The notes below the pieces were generated by a model. The model ran no database searches and was not told the DNA's origin. It saw nothing but the letters and a program-made list of their open reading frames with translations. A stretch of DNA of 64,000 bases from Iris pallida (lineage: Eukaryota; Streptophyta; Magnoliopsida; Asparagales; Iridaceae): the NCBI GenBank assembly GCA_029216955.1, contig JANAVB010010791.1, positions 5,784,838 through 5,848,837 on the forward strand. The letters are read 5' to 3'. This document shows positions 34,208 to 64,000 of the stretch, piece after piece. Made by a program: the position numbers and the translations under genes. Numbering within the stretch: the stretch's first letter is position 1; each line of letters begins with the position of its first letter.

Positions 34208-34350
34208 ATGACTGCCAACACCCTGTCAGTCCTTTATTAAGTAAGGACTGTCAGGGGCCTGACAGTCCTAACTTAATGTAGGACTACAGAAAGTCTGGCA
34301 GTCCTACTTTACATTAGGACTGCCACAACCCTGACAGTCCTAATATTGTA
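34208..34350. repeat. Second block of GGACTGCCA palindromes
   Basis: Four more copies of the same unit (GACTGCCAACACCCTGTCAGTC and variants) occur in the inner part of the right TIR, mirroring the copy at 32306 in the left TIR. Confidence 0.8.
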
Positions 34351-34885
34351 AGCCACGACTGTATCAGCCGAACAGCCACAACGATTTATCGTGTTCTAGG
34401 GTTGGGGTTTCAAAAAATATGTGAGATCATGTTCGAAAAATTCATTCATGAACCCTAAAGTGATTCTAAACCTAATATTTATGTTTATGTTTTCTAATTT
34501 TGAGTATGAGTGAAAACTTTTTTTGGTAGCTGATTTTAGACAAATTTGGGAAAAATTTTGTGCCAAACATGATTGAGATAAGAGAATTTTTTTGGAGATA
34601 ATTCTCGGAAAGAAAGGAAGAAAAATTTGGGAAATTTTTTTGACTAGGGTTTAATTCTATGACCTAGAAATGTTGGGAGAGAAGAAAAAAGTAGAGGAAG
34701 AGAAGAAAAGAGTTGAGGGAGAGAGAAAAAGAGTAGAGGGAGGGAGAGAGAAAAAATTAAAAAAGTCTTTTATACCTAATATTGGGCTGCCCCCAAGTAA
34801 AAAAAACTGATGGCAAACTTGTAATATTTGTAAACATTTTTGGAATGTCCCCAAGTAAAATTGGTGGTGCCCTTAGAAAAAAACC
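34300..34885 (-). repeat. Right long TIR
   Basis: Reverse-complement counterpart of 31753-32340. Near its outer end it has ATTGGGCTGCCCCCAAGTAA and CCCCAAGTAAAATTGGTGGT, which mirror the left end. Confidence 0.7.
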
Positions 34886-34893
34886 AAAAGGTT

Positions 34894-37034
34894 TGGCATG
34901 ACTTGTTGGAGGATGCTTCAGTTCTTTTCTTTTCCTTTTCGTAAAAAAATGGTCCTTTTCTTTTCGTTAAAAAATGGTCCAAAGCTGTTTGGTAACAACA
35001 TTTTATCAACAACAACAACAAAAAATTAAAAAATCACTTCAATTGGAGGATGCTTCTGTTCTTTTGACAGCCGAACATGCTGTCAAAAACTGCAGCGAAC
35101 TTTTTTAGAAGCAGCAACAATACGAAACCAAGCCTTACACATTCCTAATTCAAGTATTTTTAGTTGAACACATCCCTACATACCTTCACTTGAAAATTTC
35201 CTCACCTGGATCTGTAGAGATTCAAAGCAAGACCAGTGCCCTATCAACCAATTAACCATCCGAGTACATTCAACTCCTGGCAATGACCAGCACAAAGCAT
35301 TCGGATGACCATTTTTCAAAACAAAATAAGAACATACCTATACTTTCTTCCTCCATCCCCAAAGCTGGAACCGTAGGTTTCCTTTCTGAAGGTCTCCTCA
35401 GGAAACTTGTACCAAAAATTGTGCACAATATTCCTTCAATTGCCCAAGTACAGACGGCCACAAGTTCCCTTATCATCAGGAAGCTATCGGCAATAAAAGT
35501 TTAATAGATAGGATCATAGGAAAAGAAGATTTGACATTAGGTTTCATAGCGCTGACAATAGCTTTGGAGGCTTACATAGTACAGAAATTCAGCAGTGGTC
35601 ACGGTAAAAATTAAATAAACATTCAGGCTAGTTCCTTTTGTGTTACTCTTCACGATGAAATCAACATACGCATTCGCAGAACTGTACTAATACTACCAAG
35701 AACTGGACTGTTACATAATGGGCCACACGATGATGATATTGCACCAGATATTTCCGTCTCTACATCCTTCAAGACCAACAGTTGGAAATCACACTCAAAT
35801 TAACAAATATAAAACATGAACACTTGGTACATGTTTGAAGGAGATCATTTGAATATTGTCACTAAGACAGCTGGAGAACAAGTGGCAACTACAATTTACA
35901 ACAACGTAAAGAAGAGAAGGATAGGGCACATCTCCAATTTTGCAACTCATTTGTTATCAGTCAACACAACCAAATTTAAGGAAGGCTGTCTCAACAAATT
36001 TCAAACCACCTACTCTCGCCAATGTAGTTGCAAAGTTGGAGATCATCCCTAACATTCCTATATGTACTTGTAATCAATATTTTAATAGACTTTGGTGTTC
36101 ACAAATAACAAACAAATGGATTAATAGATAAATATGCAAGAGAAAGACATGCTTTTCAGCAATGGTTTTATCTTATATCTGAAAAAAAAAACCAATATAT
36201 ACAAAATGTCGGCTTAGGAAGACAAAAAAGAGATCATTTGTCCATATACAAACCCCACTTGCCCTTGCATATGAGAAAAACACTCCTTCAAATTCCTAGA
36301 TAATGCCAGGCTTCACCCATCCTAACAGTAAGTAACCCTGCAGAGGACACAAGAGAAAAGAAAGACCATCAGAATAACACTAACATTTAAGTAGCACAAT
36401 GTTCAACCATAAAATAATTGACCCCCAGGTCGAGGAATATAATCCATTTAATATAGCACCTTCCTTTTGATCAAACAGTGGACCCACCTCAACGGAATCT
36501 ATGAAAGCGGCTGATATATAAAGGACGTTGGACAAAATGTTCAATATCAAGAAAAACTGACAAAGAATACAAAACTGACACAAATTTTACTTATAAAACC
36601 GTTCAGGAATGCCAATGTCAAAAGATTGGCACCTGTATGAATACATTTCTGTTGTTGTGGAAGCAAATTTCTTCAATGCTTCAAAGCTAAATGTTTCTAT
36701 GCTGATCTATCCACATAATCAAGCTCACCCCTCCAAAAATGTCTTGTCAGCCTCTTCCAGATGATTGCAACCTCAATGTGACTCCTCAGTTGCAAGAATC
36801 TTTTGCATGAACCTCATTTCACTGCCACCATCCCGGGACAGATCACAACACTCTTCAGGGAATATCAGTAGCTTCAGAATGCTCACAAGACCCAAAGACA
36901 GGATCCTCGAACTTTTTGTTCTTGAGAAATTAATTCCATTCTAAGTGTGTTCTAGTTGATAAGGTGGCATCCCACTTTGTGAAAGCGGCTTGCTTTGTAT
37001 TGCAATGTTACGATCTACCATGGAGACTCAGTGA
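34894..37034. other. Intergenic and 3'-untranslated sequence downstream of the CHD1-type gene
   Basis: From 34894 to about 35130 lie AT-rich repeats, with GGAGGATGCTTC.GTTCTTTT present twice (34910 and 35046) and one palindrome (TTTGACAGC...GCTGTCAAA). From about 36300 to 37034 the minus strand is the probable 3' untranslated region of the CHD1-type gene. A poly-A site could not be placed. Frames at 35270-35476 and 35816-36052 have no recognisable domain. Confidence 0.45.
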
Positions 37035-63830
<26,796 letters not shown>

Positions 63831-64000
63831 CTGTGACAGGTAAGAATATGAGATTTGAATCCTTTGGTCACTTATAAGTGGGTGCTAAAAGAATTTTCTG
63901 TATCATAAGCAACTTGTCTAAGAAGATATAGTGCCACACCCATCTCAAATGAGTTACAATAGGTAATGGTACAACAAGCATTGGTAACATAAATTTAATT

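Larger units (their letters stand above)
31753..34885. mobile_element. Mutator-like/foldback element with long TIRs, 3133 bp
   Basis: The ends are inverted: GGTTTTTTCTAAGGGCACCA at 31753 and its near-perfect complement ending at 34885. The similarity extends inwards for roughly 600 bases on each side, including a CTTGGGGGCAG block, a CT/GA-rich leader, a CTGTTCGGCTG-like block, GAAACCCTAACCCTAGAA, and a GGACTGCCA palindrome. AAAAGGTT flanks both sides (31745-31752 and 34886-34893), 8 bp. Long TIRs suggest a plant Mutator-like element (usual duplication 9 bp); an 8-bp duplication would also fit hAT. No transposase is present. The interior holds a gene fragment and palindrome arrays. Confidence 0.75.

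Noticed and set aside
35270..35504. Overlapping open frames on both strands downstream of the CHD1-type gene
   Set aside because: No recognisable domain, no splice or start support, and one may simply lie in the 3' untranslated region.

Overview
This is a nuclear segment of a flowering-plant chromosome, probably a eudicot. It carries one recognisable host gene and a large, nested landscape of transposable elements (TEs). The plant call rests on an intron-rich CHD1/CHR5-type chromatin-remodelling gene, chromovirus (Tekay-like) Ty3 LTR retrotransposons with 2.5-3.3 kb LTRs, a Copia element with UBN2-type Gag, a plant-mobile-domain-like gene relic, a Mutator-like element with long terminal inverted repeats (TIRs), and a hAT MITE. 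No bacterial, organellar or rRNA sequence was seen. The exact species cannot be told from the sequence.

Layout. 1-11.3 kb: a decayed minus-strand Ty3/chromovirus element, open at the left window edge. It is split by two later solo LTRs (3687-7017, target-site duplication TTAGC; 8099-10683, duplication TCTGG). 11.3-16.05 kb: a broken minus-strand gene resembling the plant mobile domain (PMD) family, with its start codon changed to ATA. 16.9-19.5 kb: a minus-strand Copia fragment (Gag, primer site and 1.0 kb LTR) that holds AT microsatellites and a 375-bp foldback hairpin. 19.5-22.5 kb: fragments of further LTRs. 22.55-30.72 kb: a complete but non-coding LTR element (2390-bp LTRs, duplication GGGCC, Met-type primer site), of the kind called LARD. 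31.75-34.89 kb: a Mutator-like element with long TIRs, a gene fragment and arrays of short palindromes.

37.0-63.8 kb: the 3' two thirds of the CHD1/CHR5-type gene on the minus strand. Sixteen exons join into one frame of 972 codons including the stop, and all splice sites are readable. The encoded part runs from inside the SNF2 ATPase through the second RecA lobe, the SANT/SLIDE-like helical region and the CHD1 C-terminal (CHCT) domain. The N-terminal chromodomains lie beyond the right edge. Intron 3 of the visible part is 14.4 kb long because a 10,396-bp Tekay-like retrotransposon (52162-62557, duplication TGATC) sits in it in antisense orientation, 66 bases from an older hAT MITE (51697-52090, duplication TCACTAAC).

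How it fits together. The host gene appears intact, with 25 kb of its span made of introns enlarged by TEs. The retrotransposons are mostly dead. The youngest-looking one has nearly identical LTRs, yet it lacks most of gag, protease and the chromodomain and carries frameshifts. It was therefore probably mobilised by proteins from another copy. The least ordinary structures are the palindrome arrays inside the Mutator-like element, the shared non-Met primer-site region of the Tekay-like elements, and the hairpin-rich non-coding interior of the 8.2-kb LARD.
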